A DNA stretch of 64,000 bases from Streptomyces sp. ISL-10 (lineage in GTDB: Bacteria > Actinomycetota > Actinomycetes > Streptomycetales > Streptomycetaceae). Where the stretch lies: positions 99,248 through 163,247 of the forward strand of contig NZ_JAGGOJ010000032.1 of the NCBI RefSeq assembly GCF_018614575.1. The letters are read 5' to 3'. A program made the position numbers and the translations under genes. The stretch's first letter is position 1; each line of letters opens with the position of its first letter. The notes under the pieces were generated by a model that worked only from the letters and a program-made list of their open reading frames with translations, made no database searches and had not been told where the DNA came from. Shown one piece after another: positions 1 through 9,252 of this stretch.

Positions 1-580
1 GGTCGCATCGGCTCATCCCATCACGATCACCACTGCCGGACGCAAGCCGGACCGTGACGGCGGGACGAGATTTCGCCCACGTCCGGCGTCTCCTCGGACT
101 TCGCGGCCGCCGGCGGGAACAGCCACGGTCCCGCGGCTGTTGGCTCCTGAGGGCGTCCGGCGGATCAGGGCAGGCATCCCCCGCGCTGGCCCACACAGCG
201 CCATCGGTCCGTCCGGCCATCCGAGGAGAGCCCATGCCACCGGGGCACCGCATCACCATCGCGCACGTCTGCACGGCGGACGAGAAGCCGGCCGCTGAGT
301 GCACCCGATGCCGCGCACCTGATGTGGCGGTGCGCACCGACGACGCACTGCACTCACGCGCAAGTGCACCGCACCCGGGCGGGAGTAGCACGGCATCGCC
401 GGTGGCGATGCCGTGTATCCGCCTCAGAGCGCACGCACCGTAGGGGTCCGTAGTACCCGATGGTGGTAATCGGTCACGGTGCTCGGTGGGCTCTGTCGAT
501 GTAACCGCTGGTGGGCGGCGAGCCTGGGCAAGCCGGGTTCGGCCATGCGCAATTCTCTACAGCCACCCTCGGCGCCGGTG
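1..580. other. Left edge, no supported gene
   Basis: I see no convincing coding region here. The open frames are short and have no recognisable motif, as expected by chance at this GC content. No clear hairpin or repeat stands out. The start of the window may cut an upstream gene, but nothing in the first bases lets me say which. Confidence 0.4.
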
Positions 581-1162
581 CTACTCCAGCAGCGCGGCCG
601 TGCACTCCTCGGTGAGGTCCTCGGCGTACGGCGGCAGGGGCCCGCCGGCGCGCAGGTGACGGCGGACCATGGACAGCGGCAGGTCGACCAGGGCGAGGGC
701 CACGCGCTCACGGCCCCGTTCGTCCGTGGCGCCGAGGGCCTCGGCGAGGGCGGCAAGGGAAGCGAGCACCCGCTCATTGCCCAGGTCGGCGCGCCGGGTG
801 TGTTCCTCGGACCAGTCGGCGCGGCCGAAGTCGGCGGCGCCGTAGAGGAGGAGGGAGGCCTCGTCCGGGTTCCTGCGACTCCAGCCCACCACGTGCCGGG
901 CGGCCGCGCGCGCCGCCTTGCGGGGGTTGCTCTCCCGGACGAGGACGGCATGGTAGCCGTCCTGGAAGCGTTCCACGGTCCGCAGCCACACCTCCGCCAG
1001 GAGCGCCGTGCGCCCGGCGAAGCGGTGGTAGACGGAGCCGCTGGGGGCGCCGACGGCGTGGGCGACTGCCGACATGGTGACGGCGGGCGGCCCGCCGGCG
1101 GCGGCGAGGCGGACGGCCGCGTCGAGGAGCTGGTCGGTGTCGAAGCGGGGTGGTCTCACCAT
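581..1162 (-). CDS. TetR/AcrR family transcriptional regulator
   Basis: This 193-residue protein has the TetR layout. An N-terminal helix-turn-helix lies around residues 10-55, with the recognition stretch AVAHAVGAPSGSVYHRF, followed by an all-helical C-terminal half that in this family binds a ligand and dimerises. The length is normal. The ATG at 1162 directly abuts a perfect palindrome, and the gene is divergent from the SRPBCC gene at 1225. By family precedent it probably represses itself and that neighbour. The ligand cannot be predicted. The family call is secure and the regulatory target is inferred from layout. Confidence 0.92.
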   Translation of the reverse strand: MVRPPRFDTDQLLDAAVRLAAAGGPPAVTMSAVAHAVGAPSGSVYHRFAGRTALLAEVWLRTVERFQDGYHAVLVRESNPRKAARAAARHVVGWSRRNPDEASLLLYGAADFGRADWSEEHTRRADLGNERVLASLAALAEALGATDERGRERVALALVDLPLSMVRRHLRAGGPLPPYAEDLTEECTAALLE

Positions 1163-1163
1163 G

Positions 1164-1205
1164 AATCAGAGAGTACTCTCCATTTCATTGGAGGGAAGTC
1201 TCTAA
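1164..1205. promoter_or_regulatory. Probable TetR operator between divergent genes
   Basis: A perfect 12-bp palindrome, GAGAGTACTCTC, lies at 1169-1180, a few bases upstream of the TetR start. It is followed at 1179-1192 by a second dyad of the form TCCA-N6-TGGA. The whole divergent gap is only about 60 bp, so a repressor bound here would block both promoters. Confidence 0.6.
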
Positions 1206-1224
1206 TTGTGATGGAGGAGGACCC

Positions 1225-1731
1225 ATGGCCGTCCACAACGTGCACGAGCGCCTGCTGGCCGCAGACGAGACCGAGGTGGGAGCGCTCATCGACACCCTGG
1301 CGAGCGGGGACCGCGACCTGCTGTGGCCCGGCCGCGACTGGTCGCCGATGGAGTTCGACCGGCCGCTGGGCCCCGGCGCGGTGGGCGGTCACTGGCCGGT
1401 GGGGTACACGGTGTCCGGCTACGTCCCCGGGCGCTGGATCCGCTTCGAGTTCACCCGGCCGCGCGGCTTCAACGGCTTCCACGAGTTGGCCGTGCTGCCG
1501 GTCGGCCCGGGGCGCGCCCGGATCCACCACACCCTGACCATGTCCACCAAGGGCCTGGCACGGATCACCTGGCCGCTTGCGTTCCGCCCCCTGCACGACG
1601 CCTGCCTGGAGGACGCCTTCGACCGGGCCGAACGCGCCTGCACCGGGACCGTCGCCCGCCCGGCCCGGTGGTCGCCGTACGTGCGTCTCCTCCACGTCCT
1701 GGCCGCCCGCGCGACGCGGAAGAAGCTCTAG
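1225..1731 (+). CDS. SRPBCC-family protein
   Basis: This 168-residue protein resembles the SRPBCC (START/Bet v1-like) fold, which forms a hydrophobic pocket for lipids or polyketide-like ligands. The visible alternation of beta strands, such as GYVPGRWIRFEFTRP and RIHHTLTMSTKG, and the length fit single-domain members. A GGAGGAGG ribosome site sits just upstream of the ATG at 1225. It is divergent from the TetR gene and is likely controlled by it. There is no catalytic motif from which to name a reaction. It could be a small-molecule carrier or a cyclase-like enzyme. Confidence 0.75.
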   Translation: MAVHNVHERLLAADETEVGALIDTLASGDRDLLWPGRDWSPMEFDRPLGPGAVGGHWPVGYTVSGYVPGRWIRFEFTRPRGFNGFHELAVLPVGPGRARIHHTLTMSTKGLARITWPLAFRPLHDACLEDAFDRAERACTGTVARPARWSPYVRLLHVLAARATRKKL

Positions 1732-2505
1732 CCAACAATCCGATCCCCGGCGGGCCACGACGCCCAACGCACCCCGGCGCCGACGGCTGACGGTTGCCGG
1801 AGGAATCCGGTGCTGTCGAAACTCGGATTCTGGCTCAACTTCTTTGGTGGGGCCACATTGAGTGACGGGATGGTCTCCGGGGGCACTGCGGGGTCCTTGA
1901 GTCAGAACGGTGGGCCTTCGGAGTAGCCGCCCGTCCAGGATTCCAGAGCGGCGACCTGACGGACGCGTGTCAGTGCGGTGGGTGTCGATGCCGCTGATGA
2001 GCGCGGGCCGGCTGATGTCTGCTCCTGTGACGGCGTGGATGGTCAGGGCTGTCGCGTGCAGGGGGTGTGCAACCGTGTTCAGCCGGGCGGCGAGGACGTC
2101 TGCTGGTGTGCGGTCATGCCCTCGCGCGGGCGGTGCGCCGGTCGTCGTGGAGTTGAGCTCGGGTGCGCCCGGGCACCCGGCGCGTTTCGGACGGTCTGTC
2201 ACCACGCCGTCCGACCGTGGGGGAGAGGTGATCCACTGCCCGTCGTCCAGGTTGGAGGCTGGTTCGGCGGATCCTTGCTGTCCGGCGCTTCGCGTGCCGT
2301 CCGGTGAGTGTTCCGTGCGGTCCAAGACCGCACGGGCCTCGGGGAAGGTGGCGAGGAGGCGGTACGGGGCCGGTTCGAGAAGGGTCTTCGGAGCCGGGGG
2401 TGACCGGCCGGTGCCAGAGGAGGGTGAGGCGGATGCCTCACCGCTCGTGCAGCCTGATACCGTCCCGGGTTGGCGATAGTCCGCCGGATGTGACCGAACG
2501 CGCCG
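1732..2505. other. Degenerate intergenic stretch
   Basis: No intact gene is visible. On the minus strand around 1800-2150 an open frame contains the stretch ADVLAARLNTVAHPLHATAL and then SRPALISGIDTHRTDTR, which reads like a decayed protein, but I do not recognise the family. The right end runs into an IS256-type transposase fragment, so this is probably IS-associated debris. Confidence 0.3.
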
Positions 2506-2757
2506 TTGTGTGAAAGCCGTTCACGGACGCTCTACCTGCCCGGCCTGTCCTCCGGCGACTTCGTCCCCGCGCTGGAGCAGTTCCTCGGCTCGCCCGCCGG
2601 ACTCTCGCCGGCCACCGTCACCCGCCTCACCACGCAGTGGCAGGCCGAACATGCCGCCTTCAACGAGCGCGACCTGTCCGCGACCGACTACGTCTATGTC
2701 TGGGCCGACGGCATCCACCTGAAGATACGGCTCGAGCAGGCCAAGGCCGCCGTCCTG
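2506..2757 (+). pseudogene. IS256 (Mutator)-type transposase, internal fragment
   Basis: About 85 residues match the middle of actinobacterial IS256-family transposases: LYLPGLSSGDFVPALEQF, then LSPATVTRLTTQWQ, then the segment DYVYVWADGIHLKIRL, which carries the first catalytic aspartate of the DDE triad. Both ends are missing. The right end stops where the next, oppositely oriented insertion sequence begins. Full-length members are about 400 residues, so this copy is inactive. Confidence 0.8.
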
Positions 2758-2773
2758 GTACTGAGCTTGTTCT

Positions 2774-3816
2774 TTATGGTCTGGCCTGGTCACGTTCGGC
2801 AATGGTCTCGGGCGGTCTGACTGTTTTGCCCACGTCGTATCGGGTGGCGGGGTGACGGTTCTTCGAGCCGAGCGGCCTGGCGGGACCGGGCCGGTTGGGT
2901 TTCGGTGCCCGGGCTGGACAGGGCAAGTTCGCGCGGAGGTTCCCGAACCCCCAGCGGACCCGGGCGGGCGTGAGCCGGCCGGGCTCGGCCGGCTTCTCCC
3001 AGGGCGACGGAGGTCAGCGGCCAGCGGCCGGGCGAGGCGAAGTTGGGTGTGGGCCGCGATGACCAGCCAGGTCCACCGGTCCGCGGCCTCGGGGGTGCGG
3101 AGCTTCGGACAGGTCCAGCCCAGCGTCTGCTTGATCATCCGGAACGTGTGCTCCAGGTCGAATCTGCGCAGGAACGCCTGCCAGCGCAGGTCGACGTCCT
3201 CGCCCGACAGGCCGGTGGCCGACGACCACAGCCAGACGGGGAGTGGGTCGTGGCCGCCTGGCAGGCGGTCGACTTGCAAGCGGATCAACGTGCCTTGGAT
3301 GACAGGGAGTTCGGCGGTGTGGTCGATCCACGCGGAGCGGGTGGTCAGACGAGGATGGATGCGGTCGCAGGCCATCGCGCGAGCGGTGCCGTAGCGGTCG
3401 GTGACCTGCACGGTCGCGGCATCGGGCTCGCCCCAGGTGTCGGGCTTGGCGAAGCGCAACTCCTTGCCGTGTTTCGCCGGGCGCCCGCCCTGCGGCGGCG
3501 AGATCCAGGGGACCGGGACAGGCTTGCGCATCACTCGGTCCATGCGTATCCGCCCCAGGACCTCCACCGGCAGTCCTTCCAGTAAACAGGCCATGCGCGG
3601 AGCGTCGTAGCCGGCATCGAAGACAACCAGGATGTCGCGGTCGCCCGCGTGCCAACGGCCCATGTCGATGAGGCCCTCGACCACCCGGCGGGCCTGGGCA
3701 GCGGTGACCTCGGCGACGTCGTCGACCGGCCCCAGCCGCAACGCGTCCAGGATCTGGCACCACGACGTCCGGCCCGACTCCAACACGGCGACGAACGATA
3801 GGGTCAGACACTTCAT
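2774..3816 (-). pseudogene. DDE transposase, N-terminally truncated and frameshifted
   Basis: The minus-strand frame gives a DDE transposase of a type common in Streptomyces, with the motif DILVVFDAGYDAPRMACLL (catalytic aspartate region) and a C-terminal block ending in LEHTFRMIKQTLGW. It begins at an internal methionine with no proper N-terminus, so 100 or more residues are missing. At about 3005 the family-like reading LRRPWEKPAEPGRLTPARVR continues only in another frame, which implies one lost base, and that frame closes at a TAA at 2774-2776. The element abuts the IS256 fragment and may have inserted into it. Confidence 0.75.
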
Positions 3817-3916
3817 GGCGACGTATCACCCGACCATGATCCATGACCCGAGATCACATTGACGACAGACCCTAGGCCCGGCCTGGCACAGGAGGCGGAA
3901 CCGGTGGGACGGTGGG

Positions 3917-5251
3917 TCAGTCGTTCTGGCGCTGGTGGATGACCATGGGCATGCGGGTCGGGTGTGCCATGGAGGAAGTCGCCTCAGCGGGGGGCTTGCT
4001 GCCCGGGACGGAGCGGAGTCGCCAGCGCGGCAGGATGGTGGCCAGGGTGATGGTGGCTTCGAGCCAGCTGAACTTGTCGCCGATGCACTTGCGGTTGCCG
4101 GCACCGAAGGGGACGACGTGGTCGCGGGGTCGTGCGGCGACTTGTTCGGGCAGCCAGCGGTCCGGGTCGAAGCGGTCCGGGTCTGGGTACAGCTCGGGGC
4201 GGCGGTGCAGCGCGTAGAGGCTGATGAGTACTTCAGTATCGGCGGGAATCTCGTAGCCGCCGATGGTGACCGGTTCGATCGTGCGCCGCATCATGGTGAC
4301 CACGCCGTGGAGGCGGATCGCCTCATCCAGGACCCGGGTGATGCCGGGCAGCTGCGGCACGTCGGCGAAGGTGACCGGACGGTCGCCGATTGCCTTGTCG
4401 ATCTCCGCGAGCAGTTCCTCTTCCAAGTCTGGGCGCTGGCCTATGTGGTAGAGCGCCCAGGCGAGGGTGGAGGCCGTGGTCTCGGTGCCGGCGAACAGCA
4501 TGGTGGCCAGTTCGTCGCGGATCTCCACGTCGGTCAGGCCGGCGCCGGTGTCGTCGCGCGCAGAGAGCAGCAGGGACAGAAGGTCGGTGCGGGCTTCCGG
4601 GTTGGAGGCACGCGTGGTGGTGATCACATCATCGATCACGGAGCGCATCCTGGCAGCGGACCGATCGAAGGCCCGCCAGATCGGCAGCCCGTCGAGGGCC
4701 TTGGGGGCGAGGGCCCGACGCAGCATGTCCTTCAGGATGACCGGTAGGTCCTCGCGGACGGACTCGACGGCGGGACGGCCGATGTCGGCGCTGAAGAGGG
4801 TGGCGGCCAGGGTCTCGATCGCGTAATTGCCCATGACCTGGTTGGCGTCGATGACCTGGCCGTCGCTCCAGGATCCGGAGAGAGCTTGCGCGCGCCCGCT
4901 CATCACAGCGGCGTAGCCCTCCAGGCGCTCCTTGTAGAACATCGGCTGGATCAGGCGCCGGTTGCGTATGTGCTGCGCGCCCTCCGAGTTTCCGAGGCCG
5001 TTGCCGACGAGCGGCCTGATGCGGTCGAAGAGTCGGCCCTTCCTGAACGATCGCCCCTTCTTCACCAGGACTTCGTTGACCGTGTCGGGGGTGGTGACCA
5101 GGATCACCGGCATGGTGCCGACGTCGATGCGTAGTACGGGCCCTTCGGCATGGAGGGATCGCAGGACTCCGAGCGGGTCGTGCAACAGGCGGGGCACGTG
5201 GCCGAGGCCGGGCACACGTCCCTTGACTCGGGGGATGGAATCCAGTGACAC
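3917..5251 (-). CDS. Cytochrome P450, probable terpene oxidase
   Basis: This is a full-length P450 of 444 residues. The I-helix oxygen-binding motif reads AGTETT, the K-helix ExxR is E310-A-I-R313, and the haem loop is FGAGNRKCIG with the cysteine ligand at residue 389. The GTG start at 5251 has GAGAGG upstream. Sequence character resembles class I P450s that oxidise bacterial sesquiterpenes, such as pentalenene or epi-isozizaene oxidases. It needs ferredoxin and a reductase, which are not encoded here. It lies 2.8 kb from a terpene synthase, so I infer that it tailors that product. The exact substrate is unknown. Confidence 0.93.
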   Translation of the reverse strand: MSLDSIPRVKGRVPGLGHVPRLLHDPLGVLRSLHAEGPVLRIDVGTMPVILVTTPDTVNEVLVKKGRSFRKGRLFDRIRPLVGNGLGNSEGAQHIRNRRLIQPMFYKERLEGYAAVMSGRAQALSGSWSDGQVIDANQVMGNYAIETLAATLFSADIGRPAVESVREDLPVILKDMLRRALAPKALDGLPIWRAFDRSAARMRSVIDDVITTTRASNPEARTDLLSLLLSARDDTGAGLTDVEIRDELATMLFAGTETTASTLAWALYHIGQRPDLEEELLAEIDKAIGDRPVTFADVPQLPGITRVLDEAIRLHGVVTMMRRTIEPVTIGGYEIPADTEVLISLYALHRRPELYPDPDRFDPDRWLPEQVAARPRDHVVPFGAGNRKCIGDKFSWLEATITLATILPRWRLRSVPGSKPPAEATSSMAHPTRMPMVIHQRQND

Positions 5252-5630
5252 GGTGCGTCCTCTCGCGAGACAGACTCGCGCCGGTGCTCAGCTGCCCCGG
5301 CGTGATGGGTAAGGGTGGTCGGGTGCGCGCGAACAGTCGGCCGGCCGAAGCGGTCAAGTTCGCCGCATACTATTCGCCCTTGATCGTCTTCGGACAGGGC
5401 GCCATGGGCTACGGGGAGATCGACCCGAGCTGGTGATGACTCAACCACCCGTCGTGCAAGGTGGCTTGACGACGTGTCGAGCCGTGGTGCGCCGCCGATA
5501 TGCTGTCCTGCGGCTGGCGATCTTGCTGCCTGAAGACCGGCAGCCGGTGCCGCATCCCGCGGTCAGCAGTGACGATCATGAGCGCCCCGGCCGGCCTTCG
5601 TGACAGGGTGCTCCCATAACCGGAGGCTCC
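5252..5630. promoter_or_regulatory. Divergent promoter region of the two P450 genes
   Basis: This 379-bp gap separates divergently transcribed P450 genes and must carry both promoters. It encodes nothing recognisable. At the right edge, GGAGG four bases before the GTG at 5631 is a strong ribosome site. I could not identify a convincing operator. Confidence 0.4.
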
Positions 5631-7028
5631 GTGACTACCCCACCCCCGATACCCGCCGACGGGCTCGTGCCGCCGCCCGGGTGCCCCGCCCACGGCATGG
5701 CCCCCAATGCCCTCCGGCGTCTGGCGGAGATCACCGACCCGGCCCGCGCGTACGAGGAGCTGCGCCAGGAGCACGGTCCGGTCGCTCCGGTCCTGTTGCA
5801 TGGGGACATCCCGGCGTGGATCGTGCTCGGCTACCGGGAGAACCTGGAAGTGATGCGCACTCCGTTGGTGTTCAGCCGGGACTCACGGCGCTGGAATGCC
5901 TTCCTCGAGGGGCGCGTGCCGGCGGACTCGCCGTTCCTCCCCATGGTGGCCTGGCAGCCGTTGTGTGTCTTCGCCGACGGCGCGGAGCACGCCCGCTTGC
6001 GCGGCGCGGTCGTGGACGGTCTGGCCCAGTTCAACCGCCGCGGCATGCGCCGGTACGTCACCCACTACACACGTGAGCTCGTCGCCGGCTTCAAAGCGGA
6101 CGGCACCGCCGACCTCGTGCATGACTACGCCGAGCCTCTGCCCATGCTGGTCGTCAGTCGCCTGCTCGGCATGACCCCGGACAAGGGCCCACTCCTGGTC
6201 GAGCCGACACTCGACCTGCTGCGCGGCAGCGAGACCGCGGCAGCCAGCAACGCCGTCGTGACCCAGGTGCTGCAGGACCTGGTCGCCCACAAGAAGACAG
6301 CCCCGGGCAACGACCTCGCCTCAAGCCTCATCCTGCACGAGTCCCAACTCACGGACACCGAGATCGTCGAGCATCTGCGCCTGACCCTGGTGGCTGCGCA
6401 TCAGGGCACAGTCAATCTGATCGCCCAAACACTCCGGCTGATCCTGACAGACCGCCGGTTCCGTGGCAGCCTCTCCGGGGGCCGCATGACCCTGCCCGAC
6501 GCACTGGAACAGGTCATGTGGGACAACCCCAGCATCGGTGTGGTCCCCGGCCGGTGGGCCACCGACGACACCAAGCTCGGCGGCCGGCACATCCGGAAGG
6601 GTGACCTGCTCCTCCTCGGCATCGCCGCCGCCAATGTGGACCCGGAACAGCGGCCCGACCTCAGCGTGCCGATGCACGGCAACCGTTCGCACCTCGCACT
6701 GAGCGCCGGGCCCCACGAGTGCCCGGGCGGAGACATCGGCCGCGCCATCGCGGACACCGGGATCGACGAACTCATGGCGCTGCTCCCGGACGTGCGGCTT
6801 GCCATCCCCGAGACCGAGATCGGGATCACCGCCGACTGGCTTACCCGCCGTCCCTCCGCTCTTCCCGTCCAGTTCACCTGGCCGCGCTCCATTGGCTCGC
6901 AGCACGTTCCCCCCGCACCGGCGGCCGCCCAGCCGCTGCCGGAAGCCGCCCGGGTAGCGCCCGACTCGGTCACCGCCGCCGTGTCTGAGCCTCCCCGCTC
7001 GTGGTGGCGATCGCTGCTGAACCGCTAA
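5631..7028 (+). CDS. CYP157-like cytochrome P450 lacking ExxR
   Basis: This 465-residue P450 has the haem-cysteine loop GPHECPGGD (cysteine 364), but the K-helix ExxR motif is absent. At the expected place it reads E293-Q-V-M-W297. The same loss is known from the CYP157 family of Streptomyces 'conservon' loci, where EQxxW replaces ExxR. The N-terminal half (FSRDSRRW, MTPDKGPLLVEPTLDL) also fits that group. CYP157 proteins are usually paired with another P450, and here P450 genes lie on both sides. Whether this one is catalytic or acts as a partner is unknown. The last 50 residues are a proline/alanine-rich tail ending in WWRSLLNR. Confidence 0.88.
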   Translation: MTTPPPIPADGLVPPPGCPAHGMAPNALRRLAEITDPARAYEELRQEHGPVAPVLLHGDIPAWIVLGYRENLEVMRTPLVFSRDSRRWNAFLEGRVPADSPFLPMVAWQPLCVFADGAEHARLRGAVVDGLAQFNRRGMRRYVTHYTRELVAGFKADGTADLVHDYAEPLPMLVVSRLLGMTPDKGPLLVEPTLDLLRGSETAAASNAVVTQVLQDLVAHKKTAPGNDLASSLILHESQLTDTEIVEHLRLTLVAAHQGTVNLIAQTLRLILTDRRFRGSLSGGRMTLPDALEQVMWDNPSIGVVPGRWATDDTKLGGRHIRKGDLLLLGIAAANVDPEQRPDLSVPMHGNRSHLALSAGPHECPGGDIGRAIADTGIDELMALLPDVRLAIPETEIGITADWLTRRPSALPVQFTWPRSIGSQHVPPAPAAAQPLPEAARVAPDSVTAAVSEPPRSWWRSLLNR

Positions 7029-7084
7029 CCCCCTTGAGCGTGACCGCCCGCCGCTGCTTCCCGGGGGCGCGCCAGGGCTGGTAA

Positions 7085-7124
7085 CGAGCGCCGGGCCCGA
7101 ACCAAGGTTCGGGCCCGGCGCTCG
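7085..7124. terminator. Strong bidirectional hairpin terminator
   Basis: A perfect 19-bp inverted repeat (arms 7085-7103 and 7106-7124) is separated by only two bases. It lies between the converging P450 frames, immediately after the CYP157-like gene, and is placed to stop transcription from both sides. Confidence 0.85.
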
Positions 7125-7690
7125 TCGATGCCCTGACCTGCGAGGACGCCGCAGCAGCCGTCTGGCGGCCCTCCGCGGCCACCGCTGCGCCCTTGATGCC
7201 GTGCAGGTGGACCGACAGGGAGAGGAGCCCCTGCTCCGAGATGGAGGCCATGCGCTGCGGCTCTGCGGCCAGCGTGAGATGCGGGTACCGGGTGAACAGT
7301 GCGCGCAGCGCGATCTGTGCCTCCAGCCTCGCCAGCCGGGCGCCCAGGCAGTAGTGCGCGCCGCGGCCGAAGGCGGTGTGTTCGCGGTTCGTGGATCTGG
7401 TGGTGTCGAACGAGTCCGGGTTCGTGTGGCGGGAGCCGTCGCGGCCGACGGCCATCACGCTCGCCATCACCGCCTCGCCCTTGGCCACGGTGACCCCGGC
7501 GATTTCGACGTCGTCGACGGCGCAGCGCAGCAGGATGTGACGCACGGGTGGTGTGTAGCGCAGCCCTTCCTCCACCACGGCCGCCCAGGCGGCGTCCGGG
7601 TCGGGCGCCTGCAGTGCGGCGGTGAGCATCTCCGGCGCATCCAGCCACACATCCGTCGGCGAGGGCCCTGCCCAGCCTGCCTTCCCGACG
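7125..7690 (-). pseudogene. Cytochrome P450, C-terminal part only
   Basis: The minus strand encodes the second half of a P450: ExxR within VEEGLRYTPP, the perf region, and the haem loop FGRGAHYCLGARLARLEAQ. The N-terminal 200 or so residues, including the I-helix, are missing. Upstream in the same frame, toward 7929, there is only non-P450 sequence. At the 3' side the frame stays open through the neighbouring hairpin, so the true C-terminus is also disturbed. It is too short to fold as a P450. It may once have been a third oxidase of the terpene locus. Confidence 0.8.
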
Positions 7691-8018
7691 GCTCCCGCAG
7701 TGCGGATCAGCCGAGAGGTCATTCGGCAAGCAGCCCAGAGGCGACGGTACCCACCCGTTCGGCCTCGACCGCGGTCGGCGGAGGCCGCCGCCATCTTCGG
7801 GTGGGTACAGGGCACAGTGCGAACCGCCCCAGGTGAACAAGGGAAGACTGGTGGGCCTTGTCCGATCCGCCTCTGGTGACCTCCTGCCACAGAGGCTCCC
7901 TTGGAGGGTTGACTCAGCATCAGTAGCATGCGCTATTCGACTACTTAACGTGAGATTCCGGCCATGATTCGTGTGCACGCGCCGTGCTCGCGTACCGATG
8001 AGCTGAAAGGGCAGCACG

Positions 8019-9095
8019 GTGACTTCACCCCTGGCGATTCCGCCGACGTACGCACCCATCCCGTCCGCCATCCATCTGAGCCACGCCGCCATCGACGCAC
8101 GGACCGCAGCCTGGGCCGATCAGTTCAACCTCGGGTCGCAGGAATGGCGCAGCCGGCTCGTCACCCAGGACATCGGCGTCTTCGCCTCGCGGATCCTTCC
8201 CGAGGGCCAGGAGGAAGTTGTCGCCCTGCTCTCAGACTTCGTCATATGGCTGTTCGCCGTGGACGACGGCTACTGCGAGGAAGGCGACCTGGGCGACAAG
8301 CCCTACGAACTGGCGGCAGTGCTCCACCGCCTGCTGCGCATAGCGCAGAACCCCCAGGCGCCCATGCTGACCAACGATCCACTGGCTGAAGGCCTGCGCG
8401 ACCTGACACTGCGGGTGTCGCGCTGGGGGACCGCCCTGCAGGTCGAACGGTGGGTGGACACCCTGCGCGAATACTTCTTCGCCGTGGTCTGGGAGGCGGA
8501 GCAGCGCGCCGCGAACCGGGTGCCCACGTTGAACGACTACGCGCTGATGCGCCTCTACGACGGCGCGACCTCCGTCGTGCAGCCGTTCCTGGAGATGGGC
8601 CAAGGATTCGAGCTCCAGTCGCACGAGCGGGACAGCAAGGCGCTGCGGGCCGCCGCCGAGATGACCTCGTTCATCACGACGTGGGACAACGACATCTACT
8701 CCCACCACAAGGAGAGCCGGGGGACGGGCTATTACCTGAACGTCGTCCGCGTGCTGATGCACGAGTACGACCTGAGCCCAGAGGCGGCCCTCACCATGGC
8801 CGTCGCCCAGCGCGACCGCGTCATGTGCCTGTTCCTGAGCCTGCGCGCGAAGTTGGAGGACCAGGGAAGCCCGCAGATGCGGCAGTACCTGCGTGGTCTC
8901 TCCTCCTTCATCCGGGCCACCCAGGACTGGAGCATCAGTTCCCTGCGCTACACCACGCCCGACGACCCGGCCCTGCTCCCCAGCGCGTTCACCGACAGGC
9001 CGACCGACGACAGCACCGACCCGCTGGACATCGCGTCAATCTCCTGGTGGTGGGATCTGGTGCCCGCCTCCCGAACGGACCCCCTGCGCGGATAG
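8019..9095 (+). CDS. Class I terpene synthase, selinadiene-synthase-like
   Basis: This 358-residue bacterial type I terpene synthase has every signature motif. The aspartate-rich motif is DDGYCEE at 82-88, the NSE triad is N224/S228/E232 in NDIYSHHKE, and the RY pair is R310-Y311. The pyrophosphate sensor, linker and effector are R178/D181/G182 in MRLYDG. These positions agree with the numbering I recall for selina-4(15),7(11)-diene synthase, so a sesquiterpene product from farnesyl diphosphate is likely, though not proven. The GTG start at 8019 follows a GAAAGGG site. P450 genes lie upstream, and a hairpin terminator follows. Confidence 0.93.
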   Translation: MTSPLAIPPTYAPIPSAIHLSHAAIDARTAAWADQFNLGSQEWRSRLVTQDIGVFASRILPEGQEEVVALLSDFVIWLFAVDDGYCEEGDLGDKPYELAAVLHRLLRIAQNPQAPMLTNDPLAEGLRDLTLRVSRWGTALQVERWVDTLREYFFAVVWEAEQRAANRVPTLNDYALMRLYDGATSVVQPFLEMGQGFELQSHERDSKALRAAAEMTSFITTWDNDIYSHHKESRGTGYYLNVVRVLMHEYDLSPEAALTMAVAQRDRVMCLFLSLRAKLEDQGSPQMRQYLRGLSSFIRATQDWSISSLRYTTPDDPALLPSAFTDRPTDDSTDPLDIASISWWWDLVPASRTDPLRG

Positions 9096-9134
9096 GCCCC
9101 AGGCCACCGGACAGCCCTCCCCTTGCGATCCACC

Positions 9135-9167
9135 GCGGCGCCCGGCAGCACCACTGCCGGGCGCCGC
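9135..9167. terminator. Hairpin terminator after the terpene synthase
   Basis: A perfect 14-bp stem (9135-9148 with 9154-9167) and a 5-base loop lies 40 bp past the terpene synthase stop. It has no T-run, as is usual for Streptomyces terminators. Confidence 0.8.
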
Positions 9168-9252
9168 TCGGCCGGGCGACCTCGCGCGGTGCATGGCTCC
9201 CGGGACGCCCCTGATGGTCGGGGACTCCGGCAGGAGCCCCGGACCACTCCGG

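Noticed and set aside
479..1537. A 352-codon plus-strand frame across the TetR gene
   Set aside because: It is antisense to a clear TetR gene, crosses its promoter and shows no family motif.
7125..7929. A complete third P450 gene
   Set aside because: Only the ExxR-to-haem part is present. Upstream sequence in the frame has no P450 character and the frame runs through a terminator hairpin.
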